A stretch of 64,000 nt of DNA, from the NCBI GenBank assembly GCA_031277805.1, contig JAITLR010000027.1, forward strand, positions 124,001 through 188,000, in the 5' to 3' direction. Below, in pieces: positions 1 through 8,308 of the stretch (within the stretch, counting starts at the first letter, position 1; every line of letters begins with the position of its first letter). The stretch comes from Comamonas sp. GTDB taxonomy: Bacteria > Pseudomonadota > Gammaproteobacteria > Burkholderiales > Burkholderiaceae_C. The translations under genes were made by a program, and so were the position numbers. The notes beneath the pieces were generated by a model, which did not search any database, was not told the origin of the DNA, and saw nothing but the letters and a program-made list of their open reading frames with translations.

Positions 1-72
1 ATCGCATTGGGCATGTTTGTCTACCTTCCATTGCATATCGGTCTGGGCTGGTAGCCCCATCGCCAGTGATAG

Positions 73-95
73 CAGGAGTCTTGTGCTCCTGTTTT
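73..95 (+). terminator. Weak hairpin in the pgk upstream region
   Basis: A 6-bp stem CAGGAG/CTCCTG (73-78 with 86-91) is followed by TTTT. It could end a transcript entering from left of the window. The rest of 1-275 holds no gene. The segment TGCTCCTGTTTT followed by TCGAGTAAG occurs twice, near 84 and near 147, as an imperfect direct repeat of unknown meaning. Confidence 0.3.
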
Positions 96-275
96 CTTGT
101 GGATCGAGTAAGAACACGCTGAAACCTAGTTACAGCATGCGGATGATGCTCCTGTTTTTGAGTCGAGTAAGCGAATCAAAGCACAGCTTGTTATGGGCTT
201 GCGCCCTAAAATGGCCCAGATTTTTCGCTTTTCCAACCTTTGTACCGGCGACTTTTACGAGTCGCTTTTTGCTGC

Positions 276-1469
276 ATGAACATCATTCGCTTCTCCGATC
301 TGTGCGCTCAGGGCAAGGCCCAGGGTCAACGTGTTTTCATCCGCGCCGACCTCAACGTCCCACTGAACGACGCCGGTGAAATCACCGAAGACACCCGCGT
401 GCGTGCTTCGGTGCCTGCCGTCGAGATGGCATTGAAGGCCGGCGCGGCCGTGATGGTCACCAGCCACCTGGGCCGCCCCACGGAAGGCGAGTTCAAGCCT
501 GCGGATTCTCTGGCTCCCGTGGCCAAGCGCCTGGGCGAACTGCTGGGCCGTGATGTGCCCCTGGTCGCCAACTGGGTGGATGGCGTGCAGGTCGCGCCCG
601 GTCAGGTCGTGCTGCTGGAAAACTGCCGTGTGAACATGGGCGAGAAGAAGAACAAGCCCGAGCTGGCCCAGAAGCTGGCCAAGCTCTGCGACATCTTTGT
701 GAACGATGCCTTCGGTACCGCCCACCGTGCCGAAGGCACGACTTACGGCATCGCCGAGTACGCCCCTATCGCCTGCGCCGGCCCGCTGCTGTCAGCCGAA
801 ATCGACGCCTTGAACAAGGCGCTGGCCGCCCCTGCGCGTCCCCTGGCCGCCATCGTGGCTGGCTCCAAGGTGTCGACCAAGCTGACCATCCTCAAGAGTC
901 TGGCCGACAAGGTGGACCAGTTGATCGTGGGCGGCGGCATTGCCAACACCTTCATGCTGGCTGCCGGCCTGAAGATCGGCAAGAGCCTGGCCGAACCCGA
1001 TCTGGTGGCCGACGCCAAGGCCGTGATCGACGCTATGGCCGCTCGTGGCGCCAACGTGCCCGTGCCCACCGATGTGGTCACCGCCAAGAACTTTGCCGCC
1101 GACGCCGTAGCCACCGTCAAGAAAGCCACCGAAGTGGAAGACGACGACATGATTCTGGACATCGGCCCGGAGACTGCGGCTGCGCTGGCCGAGCAGCTCA
1201 AAAAGGCCGGCACCATCGTCTGGAACGGCCCTGTGGGCGTATTCGAGTTCGATCAATTTGCCAACGGCACAAAGGTGATCGCCCAGGCGATTGCCGAATC
1301 GCCCGCTTTCAGCATTGCCGGCGGTGGCGACACTCTGGCCGCCATTGCCAAGTACGGCATCGAAGACAAGGTGGGCTATATCTCCACTGGTGGCGGCGCC
1401 TTCCTGGAAGTGCTGGAAGGCAAGAAGCTGCCCGCTTTCGAAATTCTGGAAAAGCGCGCCAACGGCTGA
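276..1469 (+). CDS. pgk: Phosphoglycerate kinase
   Basis: Cytoplasmic glycolytic enzyme that moves the acyl phosphate of 1,3-bisphosphoglycerate to ADP. The 397-residue length is normal for the bacterial family. N-terminal substrate-domain motifs are clear: [10 protein letters not shown] near residues 21-30 and SHLGRP near 63-68. The nucleotide side is marked by GGGDT near 349 and STGGGA near 371. The ATG at 276 is preferred over an in-frame TTG at 240 because family proteins begin just before the FIRADLN strand; the ribosome site is poor. It appears to be a single-gene unit closed by a strong hairpin about 55 bp downstream. Confidence 0.97.
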   Translation: MNIIRFSDLCAQGKAQGQRVFIRADLNVPLNDAGEITEDTRVRASVPAVEMALKAGAAVMVTSHLGRPTEGEFKPADSLAPVAKRLGELLGRDVPLVANWVDGVQVAPGQVVLLENCRVNMGEKKNKPELAQKLAKLCDIFVNDAFGTAHRAEGTTYGIAEYAPIACAGPLLSAEIDALNKALAAPARPLAAIVAGSKVSTKLTILKSLADKVDQLIVGGGIANTFMLAAGLKIGKSLAEPDLVADAKAVIDAMAARGANVPVPTDVVTAKNFAADAVATVKKATEVEDDDMILDIGPETAAALAEQLKKAGTIVWNGPVGVFEFDQFANGTKVIAQAIAESPAFSIAGGGDTLAAIAKYGIEDKVGYISTGGGAFLEVLEGKKLPAFEILEKRANG

Positions 1470-1522
1470 TTGATATCAAATTCAGCGTTGCCTTTTGCGA
1501 GGCAAGCGCTTGAAGCTATGAA

Positions 1523-1551
1523 AAAAAAGGATCGCATGGCGATCCTTTTTT
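1523..1551 (+). terminator. Intrinsic terminator of pgk
   Basis: The stem AAGGATCGC/GCGATCCTT with loop ATG is flanked by A and T runs, so it can act in both directions. A copy of the dispersed AAGCGCTTGAAGCTAT repeat (1504-1519) sits directly before it. Confidence 0.85.
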
Positions 1552-1714
1552 CATGCAGGACAGTGCAAACAGCGCTTTTTCAGATTGGCGGCCTGGAAAT
1601 CATTGGCGAGAGAGCGGGAGTCGCTTAGCATGCGCAGTGCAGCGATAGACTCCCATGCGGTGTCTGGCTGTCTGTTCATTCCACTCCGGGCCGAGGCCCG
1701 CTCTTGTGCTGCCT

Positions 1715-2194
1715 ATGTCTGCTTCAACACCTCAGGATCTGTCGGCGCTGATCCAGGCGATGACTTCGTCCGTTGCCTCCGATAACGCGCAAAACTTGCT
1801 CACGGCCAGTCAGTGGGAGATGTTGGCGCCCTACCTGGTGCCGGTGAATCTGAATGGCAGCGAGGTATTGTTTGCCGAGGGCACGCTGGACCGCAATCTG
1901 TATATGGTCGAATCGGGCTCGCTCAGCGTCCATTACCAGGATTCCAAGGAGCGTATCCGGCTGGCATTGATTGGACCGGGCTCTCTGGTGGGGGAGGGTG
2001 CCTTCTTTGCGCACAGGCCACGCCGTGCCACGGTTCAGGCGGCTGCACCCAGCCGCCTTTGGTGCCTGACGGCCCTGCGCTACTCCGAATTGGCCAATCG
2101 TCAGCCAGCGCTGGGCCTGGCCTTAGTCACCATGGCAGGCCAGGTGCTGGCGCGCCGTTCTATCGATAGCCGCCGACGCGTGGCCAGCACCTGA
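1715..2194 (+). CDS. Cyclic nucleotide-binding domain protein
   Basis: A 159-residue protein that is essentially one cNMP-binding beta-roll. Residues about 45-135 carry the typical run VLFAEGTLDRNLYMVESG, then IGPGSLVGEGAFF (phosphate-binding cassette region) and RATVQA. There is no helix-turn-helix tail as in Crp/Fnr proteins, so it is a stand-alone sensor module and not an obvious transcription factor. The ligand is not predictable because the usual cassette Arg/Ser pattern is only partly kept. The start at 1715 (MSASTPQ) is chosen over an upstream in-frame codon at 1655 because the domain begins well downstream. Partner unknown. Confidence 0.75.
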   Translation: MSASTPQDLSALIQAMTSSVASDNAQNLLTASQWEMLAPYLVPVNLNGSEVLFAEGTLDRNLYMVESGSLSVHYQDSKERIRLALIGPGSLVGEGAFFAHRPRRATVQAAAPSRLWCLTALRYSELANRQPALGLALVTMAGQVLARRSIDSRRRVAST

Positions 2195-2353
2195 TTCGAA
2201 CGGAGAGGGAGTCTCTCTTTTCTAGCGCCACTGCACGCATTCGCACTTGACGCATGTCTGATAAATACTGATTTCTCAGAAAAAATCCGCATGAGGCACA
2301 GCTCTGGGAGCAAAATGTGTCATCTTGTAAATATCGAAGAATAGAGTCTGTTC

Positions 2354-3022
2354 ATGTCCCTGTTTCAATGGTTTTCTCGCTCGCCTCGCCAAGATAGCGG
2401 TCCGGACGCGGCAGCCAGTCAGCGCGATGCAGAGATCGGTACGGCTCGCCCTTCTCGCAGCGAGCGTTCGCTGCGTCGTGAGCAGTTGCATGGCATGGTG
2501 CGTGAGGCCATGGTGCGCGTGGGCATTCTGTCGGCAGGCTACAAGTTCAAGGTGCTGTCACTGGACAGCAGCGGCCAGCGCTTTGTCGTGATGGTCGACC
2601 TGGCCCCAGCCTATGCTGCAGATGCCAGCCAGCAAAGAAATATCGAAACACTGATTGCCGAACTGGCTCGCTCGCGCCTGGGTGTGGTGGTGCATGCGGT
2701 GTACTGGCGCGTGAATGGCCAGATCCACGCAGCACCTGCGCCAGCGGCGGCGCGTGCTGCACCAACGGAATGGGCCCCAGTGCCTGCACCGGGCCGGCCG
2801 GTGGCGGGAACCCCCGGTGGCAGCGGTTTTGAGCCGATTGATGCGCTGGAAATGGATGCGTTCAGGCAGGCCGTGGCCGCTTCGGCCAACAGCAGGCCTG
2901 CCCCCTTGCGTACAGGCCGAAGCCCTCTGCTAGGCCCGGGATCTGGTTCGGAAGAGGGCGGTGAATATGCGGTGTCCGGCCTGGGATCGCTGGGAGCCAC
3001 CCAGTATGGGGAACTGCGCTAA
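2354..3022 (+). CDS. Conserved hypothetical protein
   Basis: A 222-residue protein that I cannot assign to a named family. Residues about 40-125 form a compact alpha/beta region (QLHGMVREAMVRVGILSAGY, then KFKVLSLD and FVVMVDL). The tail from about 125 is rich in Ala, Pro and Gly and probably disordered. No signal peptide or membrane helix is visible. Codon use matches the neighbours and there is no overlapping better ORF, so it is likely a real gene. It lies between the cNMP-binding gene and the convergent apt. Confidence 0.6.
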   Translation: MSLFQWFSRSPRQDSGPDAAASQRDAEIGTARPSRSERSLRREQLHGMVREAMVRVGILSAGYKFKVLSLDSSGQRFVVMVDLAPAYAADASQQRNIETLIAELARSRLGVVVHAVYWRVNGQIHAAPAPAAARAAPTEWAPVPAPGRPVAGTPGGSGFEPIDALEMDAFRQAVAASANSRPAPLRTGRSPLLGPGSGSEEGGEYAVSGLGSLGATQYGELR

Positions 3023-3040
3023 GGCCGATTCTTGGCGCGA

Positions 3041-3598
3041 TCAGTGACCGGCAAAGTCCACCAGTGTGAACAAGGGTAGGCCGCTGTCCTTGAGATGCCT
3101 GGAGCCGCCCAGCTCGGGCAGATCCACGATGGCCGCGCCTTCCACGACGGTGGCGCCCAGCTTCTCCAGCAGTTTTTTACCAGCCATCATGGTGCCGCCA
3201 GTGGCGATCAAGTCGTCGATCAGCAGCACACGGTCGCCGGGCTTGACGGCGTCGGTGTGCAGCTCCACCGTGGCACTGCCGTATTCCAGCTCATAGGTTT
3301 CCTCCACAGTGGTGAAGGGCAGCTTACCTTTTTTTCGGATGGGTACGAATCCGACGTTGAGCTCGTGCGCAATCACGGCCCCTAGGATGAAACCGCGGGC
3401 ATCCAGGCCTGCCACCACGTCAGGGCGCAGGTCGCGGTCCATGTAGCGGTGAACGAAAGCGTCTGTCATGACGCGAAAGACCTTGGGGTCCTGCAGCAGC
3501 GGCGTGATGTCGCGGAACTGCACGCCCGGAGCGGGCCAATCGGGCACGGTACGGATATGGTCGCGCAGATAGTCGTTGACGCTGGTGGAGGTGTGCAT
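3041..3598 (-). CDS. apt: Adenine phosphoribosyltransferase
   Basis: Purine salvage enzyme that makes AMP from adenine and PRPP. At 185 residues it is full length. The N-terminal FRDITPLL (about 28-35), the flexible-loop region RKKGKLP and the PRPP-binding loop [13 protein letters not shown] (about 123-135) are all present. It is convergent with the preceding unknown gene and divergent from kdsD, leaving about 100 bp for both promoters. No sign of damage. Confidence 0.96.
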   Translation of the reverse strand: MHTSTSVNDYLRDHIRTVPDWPAPGVQFRDITPLLQDPKVFRVMTDAFVHRYMDRDLRPDVVAGLDARGFILGAVIAHELNVGFVPIRKKGKLPFTTVEETYELEYGSATVELHTDAVKPGDRVLLIDDLIATGGTMMAGKKLLEKLGATVVEGAAIVDLPELGGSRHLKDSGLPLFTLVDFAGH

Positions 3599-3700
3599 GT
3601 GCGTTGCCTGGATCTCTCTGATGGGGCTGTCAGTGTATTAGTCTGTCCCCTCGATGGGGGCGGAAGGGATGTTGCGGTCTCGGCTGGCTAAAATCGGTGC

Positions 3701-4702
3701 ATGAATTCTGACGCTGCCTCTTCGCCTTTGATCGACGCGCCGCGCGCTCTGCGCCTAGCCCGTGAAGCCCTGGATATCGAGGCACAAGCCCTCTACGCCA
3801 TGTCCGAGCGCCTCAATGGCGACTTCACTGCGGTGGTGCAGCGCGTTCTGCAACTGCCCGGCCGTGTGGTGGTTATGGGTATGGGCAAAAGCGGTCATGT
3901 GGGGCGCAAGGTGGCGGCTACGCTGGCATCGACAGGAACCCCGGCATTCTTTGTCCATCCTGCAGAAGCCAGCCATGGCGACCTGGGCATGCTGACCTCC
4001 GATGATCTGGTGCTGGCCCTGTCCAACAGTGGCGAAACCGATGAGCTGACCGGCGTGCTGCCTCCCATCAAGCGTATGGGCGTACCGTTGGTGGCTGTGA
4101 CAGGAGGCCTGCAATCAACCTTGGCCAAGCACGCTGACTGGGTGCTGGACACCCAGGTGGCCAAGGAGGCCTGTCCGCTGAACCTGGCGCCCACTGCCAG
4201 TACCACGGCGCAATTGGCCATGGGCGATGCGCTGGCGGTCGCTCTGCTGGATGCGCGTGGCTTTGGTGCCGAAGATTTTGCACGCTCCCACCCCGGTGGT
4301 TCTTTGGGCCGTCGCTTGTTGACCCATGTACGTGATGTCATGCGCAGCGGCGCTGATATTCCTCAGGTTGTAAAGGATGTGAGCTGCGTGGCTCTGATGC
4401 GTGAAATGAGCGCCAAAGGGCTGGGTTGCTCAGCCGTGGTGGACGAGCATCAACAGCTGGTCGGCATCTTCACCGATGGTGATTTGCGTCGCTGTGTAGA
4501 GGCGGGGCTTGATCTGCGTCAGTCCACCGCCAAGGATGTGATGCATGCCAAGCCCTTGACGATCAAGGGCGATATGCTGGCTGTTGCCGCAGCTCGAATA
4601 ATGGAAGAGCGTGGTGTCACGGCAATCCTGGTGACAGATGAGCAGCAGCACCTGCAAGGGGTGGTGCATATTCGCGATCTGATGCGTGCCAAGGTGATCT
4701 GA
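3701..4702 (+). CDS. kdsD: D-arabinose 5-phosphate isomerase (KpsF/GutQ family)
   Basis: Converts ribulose 5-phosphate to arabinose 5-phosphate, the first step of Kdo synthesis for LPS. The SIS domain (about 40-175) shows MGMGKSGHVG, the HPAEASHGD segment with the catalytic His, and SNSGETDE. ARSHPGGSLGRRLL leads into two CBS domains (about 205-333). At 333 residues it is a typical long form. Its TGA overlaps the ATG of kdsC, so the two are translationally coupled. The start at 3701 is the only sensible ATG. Confidence 0.95.
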   Translation: MNSDAASSPLIDAPRALRLAREALDIEAQALYAMSERLNGDFTAVVQRVLQLPGRVVVMGMGKSGHVGRKVAATLASTGTPAFFVHPAEASHGDLGMLTSDDLVLALSNSGETDELTGVLPPIKRMGVPLVAVTGGLQSTLAKHADWVLDTQVAKEACPLNLAPTASTTAQLAMGDALAVALLDARGFGAEDFARSHPGGSLGRRLLTHVRDVMRSGADIPQVVKDVSCVALMREMSAKGLGCSAVVDEHQQLVGIFTDGDLRRCVEAGLDLRQSTAKDVMHAKPLTIKGDMLAVAAARIMEERGVTAILVTDEQQHLQGVVHIRDLMRAKVI

Positions 4703-5262
4703 TGAATAGACCTGCTTTGACTCCTTGCAAGCAATGGGATGCACAGATCTTGCTGCGGGCCCAGGGTGTGCGCGTGGTGTTTCTGGATGTAGATGGTGTG
4801 CTGACGGATGGAGGTCTTTACTTCTCGTCAGAAGGGGAGTCGCTCAAGCGCTTTCATACACTGGACGGGCATGGCCTCAAGATGCTGCAAAAAGCGGGAA
4901 TCACGGCTGCAGTGGTGACTGGAAGAGACTCTGCTCCACTGCGCTTGCGCCTCAAGCAACTGGGCATAGAGCATGCGCGTTTTGGCACCGAGGATAAAGC
5001 ACCTGCTGCCGAGTCCATTCTGGCGGAACTGGGCTTGCATTGGGATCAGGCAGCGGCCATGGGTGATGATTGGCCGGATTTGCCCATGATGCGCCGTAGC
5101 CGCCTGGCTTGTGCACCAAGCAATGCTCACGAGGAAGTGCTGCACGCGGCGGACTGGGTGAGCACCAAATGCGGTGGCGAGGGTGCTGTTCGTCAATTTT
5201 GCGATCTGCTGCTGGTGGCCAATGGGGCTTATGCAGCGCTGCTAGCAGGGTACGGAGCATGA
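4702..5262 (+). CDS. kdsC: Kdo-8-phosphate phosphatase (HAD family)
   Basis: Removes phosphate from Kdo 8-phosphate in LPS inner-core synthesis. It is a C0-type HAD phosphatase of 186 residues. FLDVDGVLTDG (about 25-35) holds the nucleophile Asp, VTGRDS is motif II and GDDWPDLPMM is the metal-binding motif near 118-127. There is no cap domain, as expected for KdsC. It overlaps kdsD by one base upstream and lptC by four downstream, placing it in the middle of a tightly coupled operon. Confidence 0.95.
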   Translation: MNRPALTPCKQWDAQILLRAQGVRVVFLDVDGVLTDGGLYFSSEGESLKRFHTLDGHGLKMLQKAGITAAVVTGRDSAPLRLRLKQLGIEHARFGTEDKAPAAESILAELGLHWDQAAAMGDDWPDLPMMRRSRLACAPSNAHEEVLHAADWVSTKCGGEGAVRQFCDLLLVANGAYAALLAGYGA

Positions 5263-5879
5263 GTCTTCAATGGAGCCGCTTCAGCGACAAGGCTTCGCTA
5301 TATCTGCCTGTGCTCATCATGGGCTTGCTGGCGCTGGGGACCTGGTGGTTGGTGCGCAATGCACCCAAGCCTGCAGTTTCCGCGTCGGAAAAAGTGGTGC
5401 GGCATGACCCAGACTACTTTCTCAAGGACTTTGTCATCAAGAGCTTTGAAGCCTCTGGCCGTCTCAAGACTCGGTTGGCGGGGAGCACGGGCGAGCATTT
5501 TCCAGATACCGATACGCTGGAGATCGAAGCCCCTCGCATGCTCAGCATTACTCCCGATGGGCGACGTACGGTTGGACAGTCTTTGCGGGCATTGAGCAAC
5601 GCCGATGGGTCGGAGGTGCAGATGTTCGGTGATGCTGTCATTCATCGCGAACCTGTACCCGCCAGCGCGGGTCAGAAGGCGGTACCACCCATGCAGATCG
5701 AGAGCGAATTTCTGCAGGTCTGGCCCAACGATGAGCGCATCAGCACTCACAAGCCAGTGGTCATGACACGAGGTGCAGATCGTTTTACGGGTGACAGCAT
5801 GCAATACACCCATCTGGACCAGATTATGCAAATGCAGGGGCGAGTCAAAGGTGTGATCCAACCCAGCAAGGCACAATGA
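5259..5879 (+). CDS. lptC: LPS export protein LptC
   Basis: Inner-membrane-anchored periplasmic part of the Lpt bridge that carries LPS from LptBFG toward LptA and LptD. The 206-residue protein has one N-terminal membrane segment (about 14-32, LYLPVLIMGLLALGTWWLV) and a beta-jellyroll body beginning DYFLKDF. The ATG at 5259 sits in an ATGA overlap with the kdsC stop, which decides the start over the long ORF extending upstream. In many betaproteobacteria lptA and lptB follow; here an SDR gene follows instead. Confidence 0.9.
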   Translation: MSLQWSRFSDKASLYLPVLIMGLLALGTWWLVRNAPKPAVSASEKVVRHDPDYFLKDFVIKSFEASGRLKTRLAGSTGEHFPDTDTLEIEAPRMLSITPDGRRTVGQSLRALSNADGSEVQMFGDAVIHREPVPASAGQKAVPPMQIESEFLQVWPNDERISTHKPVVMTRGADRFTGDSMQYTHLDQIMQMQGRVKGVIQPSKAQ

Positions 5880-6685
5880 GTCAACAGCAAATCGCCATCT
5901 CTTCAAGAGCACCACTTGTATATATCACGGGTGCATCCAGTGGAATTGGGCAGGCATTGGCCCGGCATTACTATGACTTGGGCTGGAGTCTGGCTCTGGT
6001 CGCGCGACGCACGCAGGTCCTTAAGCAATGGGCGCAGGATAGCCAGCTGGATGCACAGCGCTATGCCGTCTATCAGGCGGATGTTACCGATATCGACAGT
6101 GCTTGTGCGGCAGGGGAGGCCTGTCTCGACCATCAAGGCCTGCCTGCGCTCGTGATTGCAAATGCGGGTATCAGCTGGGGAGTCGATACCTCACAGCGTG
6201 AAGACCTGTCAGCGATGCAACAAGTGCTGGCCAGCAACACCATGGGCGTGGCAGCAAGCTTTCAGCCTTTCATTGCCCCCATGGTGGCTCGTGGATCGGG
6301 GAGTCTGGTGGGGGTTGCCAGCATTGCGGGTATCCGGGGACTTCCAGGGCATGGCGCCTACTGCGCAAGCAAAGCCGCGGTCATTGCCTATTGCGAAAGC
6401 CTTAGAACGGAGTTGAAAGCATCGGGAGTGGCCGTCGTTACTTTATTGCCAGGTTATGTAGATACTCCGCTGACGCGAAGTAATCCCTATCCCATGCCAT
6501 TTTTGCTCAGTCCGCAGGAGTTTGCGAGGCGTGCATATCGAGTGATTGACCGCAAGGCGGGTTATGCGATTATTCCGTGGCAGATGGCGTTGATAGGGCG
6601 AGTCATGAATTTGCTTCCCGCATTTATCTGGGATAGGGTGGTCGCAGGCCGTACAAGAAAGCCCAGGCACCTGAGTGAGCACTGA
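5876..6685 (+). CDS. Short-chain dehydrogenase/reductase
   Basis: A 269-residue SDR. The cofactor loop TGASSGIGQA is near residues 19-28, NAGISW near 98-103, the catalytic Ser is in VASIAG and the Tyr/Lys pair is in YCASK near 161. Substrate unknown. The C-terminal third (LSPQEFARRAYRVIDRKAGY, then a hydrophobic stretch around MALIGRVMNLLPAFIWD) suggests membrane association, as in lipid-acting SDRs. ATGA overlap with lptC makes it the last gene of the kdsD-kdsC-lptC operon, which hints at an envelope role, but that is inference from position. Confidence 0.88.
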   Translation: MSQQQIAISSRAPLVYITGASSGIGQALARHYYDLGWSLALVARRTQVLKQWAQDSQLDAQRYAVYQADVTDIDSACAAGEACLDHQGLPALVIANAGISWGVDTSQREDLSAMQQVLASNTMGVAASFQPFIAPMVARGSGSLVGVASIAGIRGLPGHGAYCASKAAVIAYCESLRTELKASGVAVVTLLPGYVDTPLTRSNPYPMPFLLSPQEFARRAYRVIDRKAGYAIIPWQMALIGRVMNLLPAFIWDRVVAGRTRKPRHLSEH

Positions 6686-6700
6686 ATAACCATTTCAATA

Positions 6701-6733
6701 AAACTAAAGGCACCGTCAGGTGCCTTTAGTTTT
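6701..6733. terminator. Bidirectional terminator between the SDR and RRM genes
   Basis: The perfect stem CTAAAGGCACC/GGTGCCTTTAG has loop GTCA and is flanked by AAA and TTT. It serves the lptC operon on the plus strand and the RRM gene on the minus strand. Confidence 0.88.
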
Positions 6734-6741
6734 TGCAGCGC

Positions 6742-7224
6742 TTATTCGCCGTTGTTGTTATTGCCGCCGTAGCCGCCGCGGCCGCCACCGCCATGACGGG
6801 GACCAGAGCCGTAGGGGCTGCGGAAGCCGCCATCGCCACGGCCACCATCACGATCACCGCCGCGACCGTAGCCACCGCCACCACCGTAACCGCCTTCGCG
6901 GTTGCCGCCGCCATAGCCGCCACCGCCTTCATTGCGATAGCCGCCTCCAAAGCCACCAGAGCGAGGAGGGCGGGGCTCCATGGGGCGGGCTTCATTGACC
7001 ACCAGGCTGCGGCCACCCAAAGGCTGACCGTTCATGCCCTGAATTGCGGCCTGAGCTTCTGCGTCACTGCCCATTTCCACAAAACCGAAGCCCTTGGAGC
7101 GCCCGGTATCGCGTTCCATCATGACGCGAGCACTGGTGACGGCTCCGTACTGGCTGAACGCCTGCTCCAGGTCGTTGTCGCGCACACCATAAGGAAGGTT
7201 GCCGACATACAGCTTATTGCCCAT
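6742..7224 (-). CDS. Glycine-rich RNA-binding protein (RRM domain)
   Basis: A 160-residue single-RRM protein of the bacterial cold-shock/Rbp type. RNP2 is LYVGNLPY (about 4-11) and RNP1 is KGFGFVEM (about 44-51). The domain ends near 80 and is followed by an 80-residue Gly/Arg/Tyr-rich tail typical of RNA chaperones. The ATG at 7224 has an AGGAG site 8 bases upstream. A near copy lies directly upstream at 7454-7813, an obvious tandem duplication; this one has the longer tail. Likely role is RNA binding under stress, inferred from family. Confidence 0.88.
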   Translation of the reverse strand: MGNKLYVGNLPYGVRDNDLEQAFSQYGAVTSARVMMERDTGRSKGFGFVEMGSDAEAQAAIQGMNGQPLGGRSLVVNEARPMEPRPPRSGGFGGGYRNEGGGGYGGGNREGGYGGGGGYGRGGDRDGGRGDGGFRSPYGSGPRHGGGGRGGYGGNNNNGE

Positions 7225-7406
7225 TAATAACTCCTAGCTCCTCAATGCTTTCAATATGGCGATCGACTTCAGGATGTCCGCAGTGGACTCGCACAGCCCA
7301 AAATACCTAGTCGCTTGTGAACGGGAGATTCCCGAAATCGGGATTATGAATCAGAACAGTACAAAAAATAAATGCTCCAAAGCCGGAGTTGCTAACGTTT
7401 GGCAAC

Positions 7407-7430
7407 AAAAAAGGACCCGAAGGTCCTTTT
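7407..7430 (-). terminator. UUCG-type terminator of the upstream RRM gene
   Basis: On the minus strand AAAAGGACC-TTCG-GGTCCTTTT followed by TTGTT forms a 9-bp stem closed by the very stable C(UUCG)G tetraloop. It ends the 7454-7813 transcript, so the two RRM paralogs are separate transcription units. Confidence 0.9.
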
Positions 7431-7453
7431 GATTAGCTATTGATAATAACTAA

Positions 7454-7813
7454 TTAATAGCTATTGCGGCGGCCATAACCACCGTCGCCACGGCCACCGC
7501 CGAAGCCACCTTCACGGCCACCGCCGAAACCGCCGCCGAAGCCGCCGGAACGGGGAGGACGTGGCTCCATGGGGCGTGCTTCGTTCACGACCAGGTCACG
7601 ACCGCCGTGGTTTTGACCGTGCAGGCCTTGAATGGCGGCTTGTGCTTCTGCATCGCTGCCCATTTCGACGAAGCCGAAGCCCTTGGAACGGCCAGTGTCG
7701 CGCTCCATCATCACTTTGGCGCTGTTCACAGTACCGAATTCGCTGAAGGCTTGCTCCAGATCTTGGTCACGGAAAGAGTACGGCAGATTGCCGACGTAAA
7801 GCTTGTTGCCCAT
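7454..7813 (-). CDS. Glycine-rich RNA-binding protein (RRM domain), second copy
   Basis: A 119-residue paralog of the adjacent RRM protein. RNP2 LYVGNLPY and RNP1 KGFGFVEM are identical in both, with a shorter Gly/Arg/Phe-rich tail of about 40 residues (GGFGGG-type repeats ending GRRNSY). The start at 7813 is fixed by AGGAG seven bases upstream; the longer open frame to 7936 has no family support. It has its own UUCG-loop terminator, so it can be expressed independently of its neighbour. Confidence 0.88.
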   Translation of the reverse strand: MGNKLYVGNLPYSFRDQDLEQAFSEFGTVNSAKVMMERDTGRSKGFGFVEMGSDAEAQAAIQGLHGQNHGGRDLVVNEARPMEPRPPRSGGFGGGFGGGREGGFGGGRGDGGYGRRNSY

Positions 7814-8084
7814 GGTGGACTCCTGAAAAAACTTGAAAACGCGATGGAGCCCTAGGGAGTCAGCCTTGGATGACAACATTAGAGACGCTAACGCACTTGC
7901 CCCCGCCCAGAGATTGCTCTCTAAACGAAGACTCAAGCATTATGAGTCACAAGACAGTCGCTCGTATTACGAATGCATCAAATTTCATGCTCGTAACAAC
8001 ATTCTCCGGATGGGAGTTACCCTGAAATACGTCATTTGGAATATCTAAATCTCCTTTTGTCTTACAAGGTCTAAATGCTAGAAT

Positions 8085-8216
8085 CGCCATCTACTCTTTG
8101 GGGAGTAGGTCGTTCGGCATCCATCTGCCGAATGCATGCGTCAACAGACTTGGGTCTTTAGAGACCTATGGCGTATGCGGCAAGCGGCGCAATACCGTTT
8201 GTGACTGACCGAGACC
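8085..8216 (+). promoter_or_regulatory. yybP-ykoY manganese riboswitch
   Basis: The hallmark CTTTGGGGAGTAGG lies at 8095-8109. It is followed by a hairpin (TTCGGCA/TGCCGAA near 8113-8129), the conserved GCGTCAACAGACTTGG region and the closing GACCGAGACC (8207-8216). The motif is known to bind Mn2+ and commonly precedes UPF0016 and other manganese-export genes, exactly the gene found 90 bp downstream. The outer P1 pairing is not obvious by eye, so the borders are approximate. The remainder of the gap from 7814 shows no gene. Confidence 0.85.
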
Positions 8217-8250
8217 ATTGATTACGTACCGAGCAAACCTATGGACAAAT

Positions 8251-8298
8251 AGGCCGGAGTCGGTGCGTGGTCAATGCGTTCTCAGGCAACTCCGGCCT
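8251..8298 (+). promoter_or_regulatory. Expression-platform hairpin downstream of the Mn riboswitch
   Basis: The perfect 10-bp stem AGGCCGGAGT (8251-8260) / ACTCCGGCCT (8289-8298) encloses a 28-nt loop. The 5' arm contains GGAG, a good Shine-Dalgarno seven bases before a GTG at 8267. The hairpin has no U-run, so control by hiding the ribosome site is more likely than termination. This is inference. Confidence 0.55.
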
Positions 8299-8308
8299 TA
8301 CCCATATC

